A DNA stretch of 64,000 bases from Bacillus amyloliquefaciens DSM 7 = ATCC 23350. Its GTDB lineage: Bacteria > Bacillota > Bacilli > Bacillales > Bacillaceae. This document shows positions 27,827-35,789 of the stretch, one piece after another (the stretch's first letter is position 1; every line of letters begins with the position of its first letter). Made by a program: the position numbers and the translations under genes. The stretch lies in contig NC_014551.1 in the NCBI RefSeq assembly GCF_000196735.1, forward strand, positions 3,095,001-3,159,000, read 5' to 3'. The notes beneath the pieces are model-generated. The model was given only the letters and a program-made list of their open reading frames with translations, ran no database searches and was not told where the DNA came from.

Positions 27827-28417
27827 TCAGTGCTGCGCATTAATGCGGTCAACGACATTTGCGATGAGCTGCTCTTTTCCTAAGTCGGAATCTTCGTCAA
27901 CGCTTGCTACCGTCAAAATGATGGCCGCTACGGCAAGAGCGATCGTCTCTATGGCAGCCGCCGCGTTTAAAAATACCCATACAGCCGTTGCGCATTGTCC
28001 GATGGCCGTTGATTTTCCTTTGTCCATGCTTTTTTTGTCAAACTCTTCTTTCAGCACTTTCGCCATAATCTGTGAGCCTTGATCGATGACGCTGTTCACT
28101 TTCTCATAATCGCCGCTGTAGACCGCCGCTTTTAACTTCTTAAAATAATCCGGCGATGACTTTTTAATATCAGCGATCACCTGATCGGAAACTTGCTTTA
28201 ATTCATCCTGATTAATCTTTTTGACGGCTTTCGTATCCCATACTTCAGGAAGAAGCTTTGCGACCTCACCTTGTCCGAAAAAGATGCCGGAAAAAATGTC
28301 TTCACCCGAATAAGAGACGGATGCCTCAGTTTTCGCTGTGGCATGCGGGCCGACTAATGCGATCATTAAAACAAACACCAGCATCATGGCGGCAGCGGAT
28401 TTTTTGCTTTTAACCAT
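27827..28417 (-). CDS. sdpC: SdpC-like sporulation-delaying toxin precursor
   Basis: A 196-residue secreted precursor of the SdpC family; in B. subtilis SdpC is processed to a 42-residue membrane toxin that kills siblings. The signal peptide (AAAMMLVFVLMIALVGPHATA) is followed by the family hallmark FSGIFFGQGEVAKLL. A helical spacer precedes a C-terminal hydrophobic toxin segment (VWVFLNAAAAIETIALAVAA). The B. subtilis toxin has two cysteines forming a disulfide; here there is only one, in GQCATAVW. AGGAGG precedes the ATG, and the start overlaps the end of sdpB by 8 nt. Confidence 0.85.
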   Translation of the reverse strand: MVKSKKSAAAMMLVFVLMIALVGPHATAKTEASVSYSGEDIFSGIFFGQGEVAKLLPEVWDTKAVKKINQDELKQVSDQVIADIKKSSPDYFKKLKAAVYSGDYEKVNSVIDQGSQIMAKVLKEEFDKKSMDKGKSTAIGQCATAVWVFLNAAAAIETIALAVAAIILTVASVDEDSDLGKEQLIANVVDRINAQH

Positions 28418-29354
28418 ATAATTTCCTCCTTTTCCTTTTATTGAGAAAATTGTATCTGATAAAAAGCGGATTGTAATGGTTCAAAGCTACTGTTTTCTCT
28501 GCCGGTACCAAAAACAGGTCTAAAATACCAGCTACCGTAATGGAGAACGAGGTAAGCCCCAGCATAACAGCAAAGATTTCATGCATGAAAATGGATATAA
28601 ACAATATCAGACGCCAATATTTTTTCGGAGCGAACAAAGCGCAGAACATAATGGTTTGCACAATGAGCGTGCCCCAAGTCGGGATGATGACAAGCTTTGA
28701 CTGCAGGATAAAGTCAAACAGACTGTGAAGCGCATCCGGCAGCCCCAGCATCGGATCGTTCAAATAGTAATAAACGGCGGTTCCGTTCTGCCATTCTTCT
28801 TCCATCAGCTTGGCAATGACGGAGTTAAAGTACAGCATCGCGACCTGTATTCTGATGATCGTCAGCGTCGCCCAGCATAACGAACGGTAGTAAGGCTCAA
28901 GCGGCCTCTTCTCAAAAGACGCCTCGTACGGAGACCAGTGCCATTTCCGCGGATCAGTCAATGTCAGCGGAAGCAGCAGCAGCGTAAAAACAGCAGCCAC
29001 CTGATCTCCTCCGTCAAGAGTAACGGCGGAGTTTTGGAAGCTGTACGAAATCCACCAATGAAAAAAACCGGTGAGGCGGGGCCGCCAGCCAATGACAACC
29101 AGAATTAAAATACAGATACAAACGGCTTTGACGATCTCAATGTAACGGAAATCGGGAAACAGCAAAAACAAACTGAACGTGTCGGAAAAGCTGAGCATTT
29201 GATTTTGCGTTTTGAAGAAGACAGACGCCGGATTGAAAAGCAATGTCAGCAGCGTGCCGAGCGCGATTAAGCTTCTGGCAAGCCCGTACACATTTGTCCA
29301 AGGCGGATTCTGCATCATCCATAAAGTGAGCTGCTTTTTTGCATCCTGAATCAA
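28410..29354 (-). CDS. sdpB: SdpB-like toxin maturation membrane protein
   Basis: A 314-residue polytopic membrane protein of the SdpB/HTTM (vitamin K-dependent carboxylase-like) type. Members help mature SdpC into the active peptide. The HTTM core WISYSFQNSAVTLDGGDQVA and the ALYFNSVIAKL-type helix are visible, with six or more hydrophobic segments. It overlaps sdpA by 4 nt and sdpC by 8 nt, so the three genes are translationally coupled. Confidence 0.85.
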   Translation of the reverse strand: MIQDAKKQLTLWMMQNPPWTNVYGLARSLIALGTLLTLLFNPASVFFKTQNQMLSFSDTFSLFLLFPDFRYIEIVKAVCICILILVVIGWRPRLTGFFHWWISYSFQNSAVTLDGGDQVAAVFTLLLLPLTLTDPRKWHWSPYEASFEKRPLEPYYRSLCWATLTIIRIQVAMLYFNSVIAKLMEEEWQNGTAVYYYLNDPMLGLPDALHSLFDFILQSKLVIIPTWGTLIVQTIMFCALFAPKKYWRLILFISIFMHEIFAVMLGLTSFSITVAGILDLFLVPAEKTVALNHYNPLFIRYNFLNKRKRRKLYG

Positions 29355-29881
29355 TTGACATCCACTCCGATGTATTTTTTAACGGTTCGTTTCGTTTCGG
29401 TATGTTTGCTCCATGCCCATGGGGTAATGCGTTCATATGTAATGATCATTTTCCCTTTCAGCCTTGGGGAGGGCGACTCATTTTTCATTTTCAAAAATAT
29501 GGTATTCTTAAAGTCCTGGCCAGCCGTGAAATCGTGCCACTTCTCTTTGGAAGGCAGCTTTTCCAGCATAAGGCCGAGCTCTATCCCTTGCGTCCGCCCG
29601 TATCGGTTTAAGCCGATCACATTTTTCAGTGAATTATTCGGCCATCTGAGCTTTTCATCGCCATCAAGGAGATAGATGTTCAGACTGTCTTCTCTCGGAT
29701 CTTTACTGAAAAATCCCCAGCTTTGCGGATAAATCATGGAAACGGTTTTGGATTGATGCTTGGTTAATTGGATGGCGGAGCTTGGCAGTGCCGCGATGAC
29801 GGTTAAAAACAAAACGATGATCCAGGCGGCCATTATAAAAAGAAAGAATGAAAACATGCTGTTTTGTCTCTTGTCAGTCAA
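29351..29881 (-). CDS. sdpA: SdpA-like toxin maturation protein
   Basis: A 176-residue SdpA-family protein with one N-terminal membrane segment (FFLFIMAAWIIVLFLTVIA). The family motif YPQSWGFFSKDPRE is followed by a soluble domain. SdpA acts with SdpB in maturation of SDP toxin. It starts at a TTG with GGAGGGTTTCAA upstream. First gene of the sdpABC operon. Confidence 0.82.
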   Translation of the reverse strand: MTDKRQNSMFSFFLFIMAAWIIVLFLTVIAALPSSAIQLTKHQSKTVSMIYPQSWGFFSKDPREDSLNIYLLDGDEKLRWPNNSLKNVIGLNRYGRTQGIELGLMLEKLPSKEKWHDFTAGQDFKNTIFLKMKNESPSPRLKGKMIITYERITPWAWSKHTETKRTVKKYIGVDVN

Positions 29882-29919
29882 TTGAAACCCTCCTATCGAA
29901 TGGACATTTCATTGACATG

Positions 29920-29975
29920 ATTATACACCATTCAACAGGTAAAATATTGAGAAATTAGATTTTTTGGACTAATAT
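29920..29975. promoter_or_regulatory. Back-to-back promoters of sdpABC and the DUF1648 gene
   Basis: Minus strand: a perfect TATAAT at 29920-29925 about 40 bp before sdpA, without a good -35. Plus strand: TTGAGA (29947-29952) and TAATAT (29970-29975) with a 17-bp spacer before the DUF1648 gene. The close packing means a regulator bound here could control both toxin and putative immunity gene. Confidence 0.5.
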
Positions 29976-30003
29976 ACTATTATATGTAAAAAGGAGTGTT
30001 CAT

Positions 30004-30276
30004 ATGTTTTTGATGAATGATAAAGTGCTGTGGGGAGCGGTGGCACTCGCCTTTATTCTGTCGATTGTGTTTTATCCGTTTCTTCCTGCTGATATGGCTA
30101 TTCACTATGACGCGTCGAACCGACCGAATACAGCCATCAATAAAACGGCCGGCGTCCTGATTTTTCCCGTGCTTATGATTGTCTGCATGTTATTCAGAAA
30201 ACGGGTCGTCCAGTTATTCCTCGTCGTTTACTGCCTGCTGATCGTGCACATCGCAGTGATGTGGCTGGCAATGTAA
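30004..30276 (+). CDS. Small DUF1648 membrane protein, candidate SDP immunity
   Basis: A 90-residue membrane protein with three hydrophobic segments. The DUF1648 signature FYPFLPADMAIHYDASNRPN is the domain found at the N-terminus of SdpI, the B. subtilis SDP immunity protein. It lacks the rest of SdpI. AAGGAG precedes the ATG. Its placement divergent from sdpABC suggests immunity. B. subtilis may have a similar small protein near yurS, so a host origin is not excluded. Confidence 0.7.
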   Translation: MFLMNDKVLWGAVALAFILSIVFYPFLPADMAIHYDASNRPNTAINKTAGVLIFPVLMIVCMLFRKRVVQLFLVVYCLLIVHIAVMWLAM

Positions 30277-30284
30277 GCATAAAT

Positions 30285-30314
30285 AAAACCGGAGCTTAAA
30301 GGGCTCCGGTTTTG
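30285..30314. terminator. Bidirectional terminator DUF1648 gene/yurQ
   Basis: AAACCGGAGC / GCTCCGGTTT stem with a 7-nt loop and T residues on both sides, between the two convergent genes. Confidence 0.85.
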
Positions 30315-30315
30315 C

Positions 30316-30690
30316 TTATTTATAAAATACTTTCTCAATGTTGTATTTCGACTGAAGGGTATTGATCGCGTACGTTTCGTAAATATCTCTTTCCATCGGA
30401 TCATTTACGACACATACCTCAATTTTATACACTTCGTCCCTGTGATGTTTAACAGGCGACACATTGTCTTCAAAATGCTTTTTGATTCTTTGTCTTAATT
30501 TACGGGCTTTCCCGACAAACAGCAGCTCGTCATGAATGTTATAAAACATAAATATGCCGCCTTTGTCTCTCGGAATTTGGTGAAAATCAATGAAACCGTA
30601 AATCGCTTTAATCGCCGGTTCATTTTCCGACGGTGACTGCTGCCGTTCTGTAATGGTTACATCAGGAGCAGGAAGTTTTATTTTTATCAA
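30316..30690 (-). CDS. yurQ: GIY-YIG domain protein YurQ
   Basis: A 124-residue protein with a UvrC-like GIY-YIG nuclease domain. The first strand is GIFMFYN, followed by LLFVGKARKLRQRIKKHF and a later acidic residue region (MERDIYETYAI). Only the nuclease domain is present, so it is not a full UvrC. The first codon is a TTG at 30690 with a distant GAGGA; the exact start is uncertain. In B. subtilis it also neighbours frlB and yurR. Confidence 0.82.
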   Translation of the reverse strand: MIKIKLPAPDVTITERQQSPSENEPAIKAIYGFIDFHQIPRDKGGIFMFYNIHDELLFVGKARKLRQRIKKHFEDNVSPVKHHRDEVYKIEVCVVNDPMERDIYETYAINTLQSKYNIEKVFYK

Positions 30691-30757
30691 AATAGGTCAC
30701 GTCCTCTTATTCATTAAAGCTCCATCCTACCATAAGAATACCCGAAAAGCCATTCTT

Positions 30758-31873
30758 TCATTCGAGCGCGCCGGCCGGATCATAGAGGCTCAAATCAATT
30801 TCGGTCTGCCGGCCGAGTGCGAGTTTCGCCAGTTCAGCTCCGAGATACGGTCCGCTCGTCAGACCCGAGGCGCCGAGCCCGTTGGCCACGAGGAGGCCGC
30901 TGATATTCGGCAGGCTGCCGATAACGGGAAGAAAACCGGGAGTAAACGGCCTGAAACCGACTCTTGTCTCCATCACGGTACTGTCTGAAAGCCCCGGCGC
31001 GACGGTTAATGCTTTGTCAAAAATCTCGCCGAGACCGCCTGCCGTCACCCGCAAATCCATGCCGGTATCGTTTTCATGAGTCGCGCCCGCTACGATTCTG
31101 CCGCTGTCAAATGCGAGGATGTACTGGTCGTTCGGCGGCATAACCACAGGCCATCCGCCCGTATCCTCTCCCTGAAGCTCTAAATGAACGATCTGCGCCT
31201 TTTGGTACGATACTGAAAAGCGGATGCCCAGCGGCTGAAGCAGCTCCTTCGCCCAAGCTCCCGCCGTTACGAGAACCTGGTCGGCATGAAGCGTGCGTTC
31301 TTCCGTTTTCACACCGGTGACGGCACCGTCCTCTGTCAGTATTGACGCCTCTTCATGATAAACTGCCGCACCGTGCTTTATGGCCGCGTTTAACAGTGCC
31401 TTACGAAGCGCCCTCCCGTTCACCCGGGCCGCACCGCTGATATGAACCGCTCCGTATTCCTCCGACAGCGCGGGAAACAATGCCTTCGTTTCTGCCGGAG
31501 TCAGTCTTGTGATGCCGCCGATCTCAGGAGCGTCCTCTCTTCTTTTATAAGCTCTTTCTTCCATCTGGCTGAGCTTTTTTTCATCCGTATGGAGACTGAC
31601 GGCACCGACCTTTTGATAACCGGTGTCCGTTTCTCCGTCGGCTTCCAGCTGCTGGATCAATTGTTCATAATAACGGGCACCGCCTTTTGCGATTGCATAC
31701 CATGCCTGATTGCGGCGCTGCGACAGCCACGGGCAAACGATCCCCGCCGCTGCGTCAGTCGCCTGACCCGGGTGTTTCCGGTCAATGACCGTTACTTCCG
31801 CGCCGGCCTTTGCAAGATGATAAGCCGCTGACGCACCGAGAATGCCGGCCCCGATAATGATATAAGACTTCAT
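30758..31873 (-). CDS. yurR: FAD-dependent oxidoreductase YurR (DAO family)
   Basis: A 371-residue flavoprotein of the D-amino acid/glycine oxidase family. The N-terminal dinucleotide fold IIGAGILGASAAYHLAKAG binds FAD. The ATG/AxGHxxxG-type segment and GFRPFTPGFLPVIG near the C-terminus are typical. Substrate probably an amino acid or sarcosine-like amine, but unproven. AAAAGGTGTTACAC precedes the ATG at 31873. Confidence 0.85.
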   Translation of the reverse strand: MKSYIIIGAGILGASAAYHLAKAGAEVTVIDRKHPGQATDAAAGIVCPWLSQRRNQAWYAIAKGGARYYEQLIQQLEADGETDTGYQKVGAVSLHTDEKKLSQMEERAYKRREDAPEIGGITRLTPAETKALFPALSEEYGAVHISGAARVNGRALRKALLNAAIKHGAAVYHEEASILTEDGAVTGVKTEERTLHADQVLVTAGAWAKELLQPLGIRFSVSYQKAQIVHLELQGEDTGGWPVVMPPNDQYILAFDSGRIVAGATHENDTGMDLRVTAGGLGEIFDKALTVAPGLSDSTVMETRVGFRPFTPGFLPVIGSLPNISGLLVANGLGASGLTSGPYLGAELAKLALGRQTEIDLSLYDPAGALE

Positions 31874-31910
31874 GTGTAACACCTTTTCTATCTGTTTTGT
31901 CTTATTTATT

Positions 31911-32528
31911 TTAACAAATGGAGCGCCCGGTTCCTACCGGAGTCCTGACGGCAATGATGAGTTTCGAAAACGGAAACGTATGATAAAAGGAATAAGTCCT
32001 CGTCTGAAAGCCGTTTTCCTCAAGAAACTTTCTGTATTGAGACATATTTTTTATATCTGACACGGCCAATGTGCCGCCGGGCCTCAGCACCCTCACCATT
32101 TCCGCGATCGCCCGTTCCCGCTCTTTTCTCCCTGAAATGTTGTGTACGACAAAATGTGAAATGACAAGGTCAAACGTTTCATCAGGAAATGGCATGTCTT
32201 GCGCCAGTCCGTCATACAGATCAATTCCCGGCGCTCCTTCAGCCAGTCTGTTTTGTTCAAACGCCTCTCGTCCGTTTCCGCCCAGATCCCAGCCAGACCA
32301 CTTGTCAATCGCTGAGACATCCGCGCCTTTCTGCGCCGCGGCGATGGCTAACAGCCCCCGCCCCGTCCCGACATCAAGCACCTTCATGTTCGGCTTTAAG
32401 CCGGAAAGCGCAAGAATGCGATGGCGGTGTGAAAGTTTAATAGTCATTGAATACAGCAGCATCCAAAGACCGAGTAATAAAAACAAGGCGCCCGTCAGCC
32501 AGCCCCAGAAAGGAGAATAATTCCCCAT
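31911..32528 (-). CDS. Membrane-anchored SAM-dependent methyltransferase
   Basis: A 205-residue class I methyltransferase. An N-terminal hydrophobic helix (WLTGALFLLLGLWMLLYS) suggests membrane anchoring. Motif I is VLDVGTGRGLLAI, followed by the SAM-binding acidic DKW, motif II 'FDLVISHFVVH' and motif III RPGGTLAVSD. Substrate unknown. It overlaps by 34 nt the 3' end of an upstream 38-codon gene, suggesting coupling; its own ribosome site is weak (GCAGGT). Confidence 0.8.
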   Translation of the reverse strand: MGNYSPFWGWLTGALFLLLGLWMLLYSMTIKLSHRHRILALSGLKPNMKVLDVGTGRGLLAIAAAQKGADVSAIDKWSGWDLGGNGREAFEQNRLAEGAPGIDLYDGLAQDMPFPDETFDLVISHFVVHNISGRKERERAIAEMVRVLRPGGTLAVSDIKNMSQYRKFLEENGFQTRTYSFYHTFPFSKLIIAVRTPVGTGRSIC

Positions 32529-32611
32529 AAAGTACCTGCGCCATAAAGGAACGCAACAAAGATAAATCCAAACGCCCCGTAAGGCGCATCAATGCCGTAT
32601 CGTGTTGTCAT
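32495..32611 (-). CDS. 38-residue small membrane protein
   Basis: A short gene from ATG at 32611 to TGA at 32495. The protein begins MTTRYGIDAPYGAFGF and continues as one hydrophobic helix (FIFVAFLYGAGTLWGIILL). AAAGGG lies 9 nt before the ATG. It overlaps the methyltransferase start in another frame. The hydrophobic composition and overlap support a real leader or partner protein. Family unrecognised. Confidence 0.6.
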   Translation of the reverse strand: MTTRYGIDAPYGAFGFIFVAFLYGAGTLWGIILLSGAG

Positions 32612-32688
32612 ATCGTCCAGCCCTTTCAATATTTATCCAAATAGTATACCATATGATTCTGGCAGCAGCAGAAAGGAGAAACGACAAT

Positions 32689-33153
32689 ATGAAACGAGGC
32701 CTTACGTTTGACATCCCGAACACATTCGGACAGTTTGCGGCAGACATATTAAAACCATTCCCCATTTCCGCCTATACGTGGTTTATCGGCGATGGGGAGG
32801 CATATACCGACTTCAAAGAAGACACCGATACAGACCTGTTTCCGCAAAATCAGCGCATCATTGAGGGCCATGAGCTCCGTCAGCGTCTTGAAGGAAACTC
32901 TTATTATATGATTTTTGCTGAATTGAAGGCTTTCCCAAGCGGGATGGTAACGGAAATCAATACGTACGAAGAATATTTAAAGAGTCCCTGTGAGCTTGTG
33001 CTTCTCATCGCAGATTGCTCATATGTATCCTTATACTGCAAAGATCCGGACATGCTGGAAGCTCTTTATCAGCAGGCTGTACAATGCGGATTTCTCCATG
33101 TTGACTATGTCACAGATGAGAATGATGCGAGAACGCGTTTATCTGTCTGGTGA
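32689..33153 (+). CDS. DUF2691 family protein
   Basis: A 154-residue cytoplasmic protein resembling Bacillus DUF2691 proteins, with the N-terminus MKRGLTFDIPNTFGQF and an aromatic YTWFIGDGEAY. No function is known. The ATG at 32689 has AAAGGAG 10 nt upstream; the longer reading from 32602 has no site. It diverges from the small protein/methyltransferase pair. Confidence 0.65.
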   Translation: MKRGLTFDIPNTFGQFAADILKPFPISAYTWFIGDGEAYTDFKEDTDTDLFPQNQRIIEGHELRQRLEGNSYYMIFAELKAFPSGMVTEINTYEEYLKSPCELVLLIADCSYVSLYCKDPDMLEALYQQAVQCGFLHVDYVTDENDARTRLSVW

Positions 33154-33287
33154 AAGTGCGTTCTTTTTATGAATCGCTAAATAGGGCTTAGGATTCAAAA
33201 TATTGACAAATTCGTGTGTTTTCAACAATAAGACATCCCCCTCATGTATACTGATGGCGTAATAAGACATGTGAAAGGGGTATGACA

Positions 33288-34124
33288 ATGAGAAGCGGTT
33301 TGAAGAAAAAAGCAGGTTTTTGGAAGAAGACGGCGGTTTCATCACTTATTTTCACCATGTTTTTTACCCTGATGATGAGCGGAACGGTTTTGGCGGCCGG
33401 GCTGAATAAGGATCAGAAGCGCCGGGCGGAACAGCTGACCAGCATCTTTGAAAACGGAAAGACGGAAATTCAATACGGATATGTTGAAGAGTTGGATGAC
33501 GGAAGAGGTTACACTTGCGGGCGGGCCGGTTTTACAACGGCTACCGGGGATGCGCTGGAAGTAGTGGAAGTATACACGAAAGCGGTCCCGAATAACAAAT
33601 TGAAAAAGTATTTGCCTGAATTGCGCCGTCTTGCGAAGGACGAAAGCGATGACACAAGCAATCTGAAAGGATTCGCTTCTGCCTGGCGTTCGCTTGGCAA
33701 TGATAAGGCTTTCCGAGCTGCCCAGGATGAAGTAAATGACCGCTTATATTATCAGCCGGCGATGAAACGTTCAGATCAAGCCGGATTGAAAACGGCACTG
33801 GCAAAAGCAGTGATGTACGATACAGTGATTCAGCATGGCGACGGCGATGATCCAGACTCCTTTTATGCCCTGATTAAACGCACGAACAAAAAAATGGGCG
33901 GGTCACCGAAAGACGGGACAGACGAGAAAAAATGGCTGAATAAATTTTTGGATGTGCGCTATGACGATCTGATGAATCCGTCAGATGAGGATACCCAGGA
34001 TGAATGGAGAGAATCAGTAGCCCGTGTCGACGTTTTCCGTGATATCGTAAAAGCGAAGAACTATAATTTAGACGGGCCGATTCATGTCCGGTCAAGCGAA
34101 TACGGAAATTTCACAATTCAATAA
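33288..34124 (+). CDS. csn: Secreted chitosanase (GH46)
   Basis: An endo-chitosanase that cleaves beta-1,4-glucosamine links. The long signal peptide ends at VLAA near residue 38. The mature enzyme carries the GH46 catalytic Glu in SIFENGK and the catalytic Asp in DDGRGYTCGRAGF. The family signature is followed by GFASAWRSLGND and the conserved AVMYDTVIQHG. The ATG at 33288 is preferred, 8 nt after AAAGGGG. It has its own terminator and is the last host gene before the prophage. Confidence 0.93.
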   Translation: MRSGLKKKAGFWKKTAVSSLIFTMFFTLMMSGTVLAAGLNKDQKRRAEQLTSIFENGKTEIQYGYVEELDDGRGYTCGRAGFTTATGDALEVVEVYTKAVPNNKLKKYLPELRRLAKDESDDTSNLKGFASAWRSLGNDKAFRAAQDEVNDRLYYQPAMKRSDQAGLKTALAKAVMYDTVIQHGDGDDPDSFYALIKRTNKKMGGSPKDGTDEKKWLNKFLDVRYDDLMNPSDEDTQDEWRESVARVDVFRDIVKAKNYNLDGPIHVRSSEYGNFTIQ

Positions 34125-34130
34125 ACAAAA

Positions 34131-34156
34131 AAACCCCGCCATGTGGCGGGGTTTTA
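34131..34156 (+). terminator. Terminator of csn
   Basis: AAACCCCGCC / GGCGGGGTTT with a tight loop, 7 bp after the csn stop codon. Confidence 0.88.
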
Positions 34157-34379
34157 CTATTAACCGATTGAGCCTTCCATTTCGAATTTGATTATTTTTT
34201 AACATCTTAGCATATCACTGCTTGTCTTGATTACTGGTTTCATGGTATTTCCTGCTTTTCCTTCTCTCTTCAAATCATAATTTATCATAACTTTGTGGGT
34301 GTTGTGTGGGTGACGCCCACTATTCTTTTCTAAAATTCTAATGTATGCTGAAATAAATCTATAGTAAGGGACGATGGGG

Positions 34380-34460
34380 ATGAACTTAAATAAAATAAGA
34401 TCGGCGCTGTACAAGTCCGCGAGAATTTTGGGGGATGTCAACGCAGCCATGAAAACTTGA
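34380..34460 (+). CDS. Truncated copy of a short basic peptide gene at the prophage edge
   Basis: A 26-codon frame beginning MNLNKIRSALYKSAR and ending early at TGA. It is closely similar to the first 24 residues of the complete 50-residue gene at 34584, and the first 23 nt of the two are identical. GGGACGATGGGG precedes the ATG. It looks like a truncated paralog or the host remnant of a target gene. Confidence 0.5.
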   Translation: MNLNKIRSALYKSARILGDVNAAMKT

Positions 34461-34583
34461 CACAAATACGAAAAAACCATAAGCCCACGTATGTTAGACG
34501 GAGCCAAGAAAAAATGGTTTCAAAAAAATTTCTAGCTTTTAAAAAAATATATATTTAAGCTATAAATAAAAGAGGGGGATTCC

Positions 34584-34736
34584 ATGAACTTAAATAAAAT
34601 AAGATCAGCGCTCTACAAGTCGGCTAAAATTTTAGGGGATGTTAATGCTGCTAAAAAAGGGACTTTAGGTAAACGTGTAGCAAGACGTGCAGCAGGTAAA
34701 GCAACGGGTAAAATAATGAGAAGTATATTCAAATAA
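34584..34736 (+). CDS. Short basic protein, 50 residues
   Basis: MNLNKIRSALYKSAKILG is followed by a strongly basic tail (KRVARRAAGKATGKIMRS). AGAGGGGG precedes the ATG and a terminator follows the stop. The cationic amphipathic character could suit a membrane-active or nucleic-acid-binding peptide; no function is known. It lies on the opposite strand to the rest of the prophage. Confidence 0.65.
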   Translation: MNLNKIRSALYKSAKILGDVNAAKKGTLGKRVARRAAGKATGKIMRSIFK

Positions 34737-34738
34737 AG

Positions 34739-34770
34739 AACCAGCCATTAGATAGGCTGGTTCTTCTTTT
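34739..34770. terminator. Bidirectional terminator of the short basic protein and the 120-residue gene
   Basis: AACCAGCC / GGCTGGTT stem with an 8-nt loop and a T-rich tail, between convergent genes. Confidence 0.82.
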
Positions 34771-35131
34771 ACTTAAAGAAATGATTATGCAGTGCTTTGG
34801 AAAACCCAAATCCATCAGCTGGGCCTTTAAGCCAGATGGAAATAAACTTATCAAAATCAACTTCTTTTTCTGTATCTTTAAGTATGTTTTTAAATTCTTT
34901 GGAAAATTCCTCTAGTGAAACCTGTTCACCATTTTTCAGCTTTTCAGCTTGTTCACTCGTTAATTTGCGAAGTCCCTGATACTGATCTTCATTCAAATCG
35001 TAAGCAATAACCTGATCAAATAGTCCGAATCTGTCATAATCTGCTGCTAATTGTTGAACTAACCTTAGTTGAAAAGCCTGCTTCTCGACTTTTTTCTCTA
35101 AGTTGTCAAGCCTTTCTTCTACTGTTGCCAA
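34769..35131 (-). CDS. Small soluble protein, DUF1878-like
   Basis: A 120-residue protein starting with a coiled coil (VEERLDNLEKKVEKQAFQLRLVQQ). A helical part follows (ADYDRFGLFDQVIAYDLNEDQ) that resembles DUF1878/YhaI proteins loosely. It is directly downstream of a secreted protein gene (gap 15 bp), so a partner or immunity role is plausible. Not required for phage structure; probably a lysogenic conversion gene. Confidence 0.55.
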   Translation of the reverse strand: MATVEERLDNLEKKVEKQAFQLRLVQQLAADYDRFGLFDQVIAYDLNEDQYQGLRKLTSEQAEKLKNGEQVSLEEFSKEFKNILKDTEKEVDFDKFISIWLKGPADGFGFSKALHNHFFK

Positions 35132-35146
35132 TTCAAATCACCTCAA

Positions 35147-35626
35147 TTAAAAAGCTAAGAAAGTAAATACATTTGCAATAGTTCTTGCTGTAGAAGATTT
35201 TACTCCTGCATCCATTAGATACGATGACACAGTGTCAATAATTGCATCTTCCACAACATCGCCTCGTTTAACCAACTCGTCCAAAGCATCTGCTACATCA
35301 TCAGTATGTTTTGCGAATGTTTTTCCTGCTGTTCCACCTAACTCATCGACTACCTCACCAACAATTCTCCCTCCACTACGAAGTGCCGCGGCTGTTGTTT
35401 GCATTGCTTTTTTAGCAATCCATTTTTTAAAACCATTTGTGTGAAATTCACCAGATTGTTCAGTTGAATTCGTTGGTAATTCGGATAGTTTAGCAGGAGT
35501 TTGATAAGTGACTTCTTGCTGTGCCTGTAATGTTACCTCTTGAGCTTTTGCATGTCCATCCAACGGAAGAACTAATGATAAAGAGAAAGTTAATGCGGAT
35601 GTTGCTAAAAGTATTTTCTTAAACAT
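35147..35626 (-). CDS. Prophage-encoded secreted protein
   Basis: A 159-residue protein with a signal peptide (LLATSALTFSLSLVLPLDGHAKA, cleavage after AKA). The mature form has a basic helical middle (FKKWIAKKAMQTTAAALRSGG) and an acidic helix. It ends in a hydrophobic tail (STARTIANVFTFLAF). No cysteines. Such a secreted helical protein at the prophage end, with a small gene after it, resembles a toxin/immunity pair, but no family was recognised. Confidence 0.6.
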   Translation of the reverse strand: MFKKILLATSALTFSLSLVLPLDGHAKAQEVTLQAQQEVTYQTPAKLSELPTNSTEQSGEFHTNGFKKWIAKKAMQTTAAALRSGGRIVGEVVDELGGTAGKTFAKHTDDVADALDELVKRGDVVEDAIIDTVSSYLMDAGVKSSTARTIANVFTFLAF

Positions 35627-35756
35627 GAAATCAATCCCTTTCTTTTAAATTATTCACATGTAAATGATAGCATTATATTTCGACTAGAAAAATAATGTTT
35701 TTTACTCAAAAATTAGAATAATATTGAACTATCTGGACAAAATAAACAAAAGAATT

Positions 35757-35775
35757 CCCTCGAAAATTTCAAGGG
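35757..35775 (-). terminator. Possible terminator of the lysis cassette
   Basis: Minus-strand CCCTTGAAA / TTTCGAGGG near-perfect stem followed by a T-rich tract (AATTCTTTTGTTTATTTTG). It is 15 bp after the amidase stop. Confidence 0.4.
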
Positions 35776-35789
35776 TACGATTTATTTAC

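Noticed and set aside
34199..34507. 102-codon minus-strand frame near the prophage edge, considered as an integrase remnant
   Set aside because: No tyrosine or serine recombinase motif is visible, and it is antisense to the short basic peptide gene.
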